From positions 1-7,676 of the forward strand of contig DUZB01000113.1 in assembly GCA_013349725.1 (NCBI GenBank): 7,676 nucleotides of DNA, given 5' to 3'. The translations under genes and the position numbers were made by a program. Shown piece by piece: positions 5,264 through 7,676 of the stretch (positions are counted from its first letter, which is position 1; every line of letters begins with the position of its first letter). Source of the DNA: Deltaproteobacteria bacterium. Lineage in GTDB: Bacteria > Desulfobacterota > DSM-4660 > Desulfatiglandales > Desulfatiglandaceae. Below the pieces are notes generated by a model. That model worked only from the letters and a program-made list of their open reading frames with translations, ran no database searches and had not been told where the DNA came from.

Positions 5264-6970
5264 TCAGAGATCATACCCGCACTTTTTCAAGGCTGCCACA
5301 CCTCCCTGAAGGTTAAACGTATTATGAAAACCCAATTCATCCAGGGTGATCTGGGCCTCGTATGAACGCGCCCCCGTATTGCAGATCAAGACCATCCGCT
5401 TATCTTCCGGGACCTCCCCTACACGCCTTCTGAGCTCATCCTGTGGAATACTCTTCCAGTTTTCCGAATATTTATTCACATAATATTCTGCATTCCCCCA
5501 ACCGCGACAATCCAGGAAAAGGGTATCCCCTGCCTCCCTGTTTTCCCACCAGTCTGCAAACTGATCCGTATCGATGACCCTGTTTTTCCCGGCAAGGATA
5601 TTCTCGGCCGTATTGCCCAGGACATTAACAACATCCATGGCCGCAGAGAACGGGGGGGAGTACGGAAATTCCAGGTTGCTGATATCGGCCGCGAAAGGCC
5701 CGTATTTGAGTATGGCTGCAATGGCGCCGACCCTGGCGAACATCCCGCTTTCGAGGCCTCCCAGGCCATGAATCCCCAGGACTTTTCCCGTACTTTTTTC
5801 AGCAACAAGTTCCAGGTAAACAAGATCTTTCTCCGGATAGAAATGGGAACGGTCAAATTGCACCACAAAAACGCTGAAGGGGTCAAGCCCCTCTGTAATG
5901 GCTTTTTCCATGCTCAGACCGGCGCTTGCAATGGACAACTCGAAAAGCTTAATGGCAAAAGTGCCCACGGCCCCTTCGAAAACGGCATTTCCTCCGGCCA
6001 GGTTGGAACCGATCACACGTCCTTCTCTGTTGGCAAGAGAACCGGAAGGGAAGTAAGCCCCCCTGCCTGTCAGAAGGTGCTTAATCTCCACACAGTCCCC
6101 CCCCGCATAAATGTTCGGGTCAGAGGTTTCGAGCCTCTCATTGACTTTTATTCCCCCCCGTGAGGACAGCTCAAGACCGGCTTCCCCTGCCAACTCCCCA
6201 TTGGGGACAACGCCTACAGCCATAATCACCATATCGGCATCCAAAGTGCTGCCTTTCATCACCACTCGCTCTACCTTTTCGGCGCCTTCAATCCTCACGG
6301 CTTCTTCGGCCGAATAGATCGATACGCCGTTTTCCTCCAGATGATGTCGGACCATCCTTGCTATTCCCGGACTGACCACACCGGGCAGCACCTGGTCGGC
6401 CACTTCTATTACGGAGGTTTCAACCCCCCAAAGATCAGCCAGTGCCTCTGCCATTTCAAGACCTATGGCGCCCGCCCCTATGACTACAGCCTTATTCACC
6501 CGGCCTTCCGCAACCTCCGCCTTTATAGCCTCCGCATCGTGAAGGTTGGAAACGGTAAAAACGCCCGGAAGCTCTGCTCCAGGAATCGAAAGTCTTCTCG
6601 GCCTGCTCCCGGTAGCCAGAACTAGTTTGTCATAGGGAAGGATCTGCTCCTTTCCATCTACCACATTCCTGACCAGAACCTTTTTCCCGAGTCGATCAAT
6701 GGAAACGGCACGGGTATTGGTCAACACTTCGATGCCTTTGGCATCCTGGAAAAATTTTTTGTCTCGAAGCATGTGGAAACTGGTGGATTGGAGCTGGCCG
6801 ATATCGCTGACATCCCCGGATACAAAATAGGGGATGCCACATCCCCCATAAGAGATCAGATCGGTCTGATCCACCATGACGACATTTGCTTCCGGTTTCA
6901 ACCTTTTCAGGCGACAGGCAGCCTTTGGCCCCAGGGCTACGGCGCCGATAATAACAATATTCTCAGACAT
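5264..6970 (-). CDS. FAD-dependent CoA-disulfide / NADH-dependent persulfide-polysulfide reductase with C-terminal rhodanese domain
   Basis: A 568-aa fusion of a pyridine-nucleotide disulfide oxidoreductase (1-about 450) and a rhodanese (about 463-568). Its length and order match CoADR-RHD and Npsr enzymes, which reduce CoA disulfide, CoA persulfide or polysulfide with NAD(P)H in the cytoplasm. Visible: an FAD loop IIGAVALGPKAA (7-18), the single active Cys C44 in YGGCGIPYFVSGD (SFxNCGLPY in relatives), ATGSRP (119-124), a NAD(P) loop GAGAIGLEMAE (165-175), the second FAD block IYAGGDCVE (287-295) and the CoADR signature YSPPFSAAMDVVNVLGN (437-453). In the rhodanese, D487 and C530 in ICNTGARS form the active loop, so that domain looks catalytic. 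The first loop reads GAVALG where relatives have GGVAGG. AAGGAG (6986-6981) lies 10 nt before ATG. It is followed by the CNB gene. Which thiol/sulfur substrate it prefers cannot be told from sequence alone. Confidence 0.9.
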   Translation of the reverse strand: MSENIVIIGAVALGPKAACRLKRLKPEANVVMVDQTDLISYGGCGIPYFVSGDVSDIGQLQSTSFHMLRDKKFFQDAKGIEVLTNTRAVSIDRLGKKVLVRNVVDGKEQILPYDKLVLATGSRPRRLSIPGAELPGVFTVSNLHDAEAIKAEVAEGRVNKAVVIGAGAIGLEMAEALADLWGVETSVIEVADQVLPGVVSPGIARMVRHHLEENGVSIYSAEEAVRIEGAEKVERVVMKGSTLDADMVIMAVGVVPNGELAGEAGLELSSRGGIKVNERLETSDPNIYAGGDCVEIKHLLTGRGAYFPSGSLANREGRVIGSNLAGGNAVFEGAVGTFAIKLFELSIASAGLSMEKAITEGLDPFSVFVVQFDRSHFYPEKDLVYLELVAEKSTGKVLGIHGLGGLESGMFARVGAIAAILKYGPFAADISNLEFPYSPPFSAAMDVVNVLGNTAENILAGKNRVIDTDQFADWWENREAGDTLFLDCRGWGNAEYYVNKYSENWKSIPQDELRRRVGEVPEDKRMVLICNTGARSYEAQITLDELGFHNTFNLQGGVAALKKCGYDL

Positions 6971-7059
6971 AAAGAATAAACTCCTTCATCACAATCCTAC
7001 CAAACAATCCCGCTAACGCTGGAAAATGAGATTGCTTTCTTTTTTTAAATCCAAAATCG

Positions 7060-7119
7060 TGTCTGAACAACCTTTCCATTCAGACATCATATATACTCCA
7101 TGGTTGTACGTTTTTTCAA
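7060..7119 (-). promoter_or_regulatory. Candidate promoter with operator-like dyad for the disulfide reductase operon
   Basis: On minus: TTGAAA (7119-7114), an 18-nt spacer, TATATA (7095-7090). The predicted start, near 7083, lies inside a perfect 8-bp dyad, TGTCTGAA (7060-7067) and TTCAGACA (7079-7086), with an 11-nt centre. A dyad at the start site suggests repressor control. The leader to ATG 6970 would be about 110 nt. By-eye evidence only. Confidence 0.4.
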
Positions 7120-7374
7120 TGATTTAAAAAATCCGTCTGCAATTTCTGGATAGACCTGCTTTACATCCTGTAAAATTTTCGGACATGCAGTCGGCAAAGT
7201 CGAAAATCGTACATTATCCGCTTTTTTTGCACTATTAAGAAATATTTGAAATAAAATCAATCTCTTATTAAAAGCCAAAACGACTGGAGAGGCGCACGTT
7301 AAAAGTGTTTGTGAGGATCACTCGCGGCGTTCCTGTTTTTTGCGCTCGATCTTCAATAATAAATTTATAGCTAA

Positions 7375-7387
7375 TATCAATATGTTA
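7375..7387 (+). promoter_or_regulatory. IHF-type binding site
   Basis: TATCAA-TATG-TTA matches the consensus WATCAANNNNTTR at every fixed position, in a very AT-rich tract (7352-7396). It is flanked by AATAATA (7355-7361) and TATTATT (7388-7394). It lies about 36 bp before the -24 element of the sigma-54 promoter, the usual place for an IHF bend that brings an enhancer-bound activator to the polymerase. Confidence 0.5.
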
Positions 7388-7415
7388 TATTATTATGGCC
7401 TGTCGTTTATCATTT

Positions 7416-7431
7416 TGGCACAGGCTTTGCT
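7416..7431 (+). promoter_or_regulatory. Sigma-54 (-24/-12) promoter of the CBS-domain gene
   Basis: TGGCAC-A-GGCT-TTGCT (7416-7431) fits TGGCACRN4TTGCW at all conserved positions, with GG at -24 and GC at -12 at the right 10-bp spacing. Transcription should start near 7442, 86 nt before the ATG at 7528. A GAACAG-N7-CTGTTC dyad (7441-7459) lies at that start. Sigma-54 promoters need an enhancer-binding activator; none is encoded here. Confidence 0.7.
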
Positions 7432-7527
7432 TTATGCTAAGAACAGAAATAAACTGTTCAGATGTGAAGGGCTGTTTTCAATCAACCTATCACCCGATCA
7501 TCCGATTGATAAAATGGAGGTGTCACC

Positions 7528-7676
7528 ATGCTGGTAAGAAACTGGATGAGTAAACCGGTCATAACCATCGACAGCAGCGATTCGATGCAGGAAGCCATGA
7601 AACTCTTAAAACAACACCATATTCCCATGCTTCCTGTCATGAAAAATGGAAAGCTTGTAGGAATTGTGACTGACAG
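7528..7676 (+). CDS. CBS-domain protein, AcuB-like (partial, N terminus)
   Basis: ATG 7528 follows TGGAGG (7515-7520) by 7 nt. The 49 visible residues are a first CBS motif: MLVRNWMSKPVITIDSSDSM, then QEAMKLLKQHHIPMLPVMKN and GKLVGIVTD, cut by the window edge. The MSKPVITI opening, the IPMLPV strand and GKLVGIVTD (normally followed by RDL) are classical CBS elements. The N-terminal MLVRNWMSK form resembles AcuB-like CBS proteins common in Desulfobacterota. CBS pairs bind adenosine nucleotides and act as energy sensors. The downstream domain (second CBS, ACT or other) is outside the window. Expression from a sigma-54 promoter suggests response to a specific signal. Confidence 0.85.
   Translation, partial: MLVRNWMSKPVITIDSSDSMQEAMKLLKQHHIPMLPVMKNGKLVGIVTD

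Noticed and set aside
7087..7278. Minus-strand frame of 63 codons (TTG start) upstream of the disulfide reductase
   Set aside because: There is no ribosome site, it starts with TTG, and the frame ends inside the candidate promoter. It may be an old gene remnant but I cannot support it.
7340..7537. Plus-strand frame of 65 codons before the CBS gene
   Set aside because: It contains the IHF and sigma-54 sites and overlaps the CBS start in another frame. No ribosome site.

Overview
The window looks like a chromosomal stretch of a sulfur-metabolising, anaerobic Desulfobacterota (former Deltaproteobacteria) bacterium, probably near Desulfobacterales or Syntrophobacterales. This is inferred from gene content: a small single-unit siroheme sulfite reductase, an acyl-CoA ligase of the phenylacetate-CoA ligase family, a CoA-disulfide/polysulfide reductase with a rhodanese tail, and an AcuB-like CBS protein behind a sigma-54 promoter. 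No single marker fixes the genus.

Left part (1-3900, genes on +). A perfect 32-bp inverted repeat at the left edge (MITE/REP-like) precedes a compact GDP-mannose 4,6-dehydratase (252-1220). A PaaK-family ligase follows (best start GTG 1415), then a closely coupled 62-aa protein of unknown function (2759-2947). After a 219-bp gap with an operator-like dyad comes a small assimilatory-type sulfite reductase (3167-3823). A strong hairpin follows it. Its T-tract shows that it was built as the terminator of a minus-strand tRNA.

Middle part (3900-4660), an integration scar. The 3' 47 nt of a tRNA-Lys(CUU) gene (minus strand) is broken just before the anticodon loop. It is followed by a promoter, repeated GCGTACCA-type sites and the first 53 codons of a tyrosine-recombinase integrase, which then stops. 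The catalytic domain is missing. Past the break lie a lone sequence resembling a type I-E CRISPR repeat and AT-rich noncoding DNA. I read this as the eroded end of an integrative element inserted in tRNA-Lys.

Right part (4620-7676). An intact tRNA-Arg(CCG) on the minus strand has its own promoter and terminator. Upstream of it, also on minus, is a two-gene unit: an FAD/NAD(P)-dependent CoA-disulfide or polysulfide reductase with a C-terminal rhodanese domain (5264-6970), then a stand-alone cyclic-nucleotide-binding-domain protein (4817-5227). A candidate promoter with an 8-bp dyad at the predicted transcription start lies upstream of it. The divergent region ends in an excellent sigma-54 promoter with a perfect IHF consensus upstream. 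These drive a CBS-domain gene that runs off the window.

Functionally, the sulfite reductase and the CoA-disulfide/polysulfide reductase suggest sulfur and thiol redox chemistry. The CNB and CBS proteins are nucleotide-sensing domains that may link this to energy state. These links are inference from gene content and proximity.
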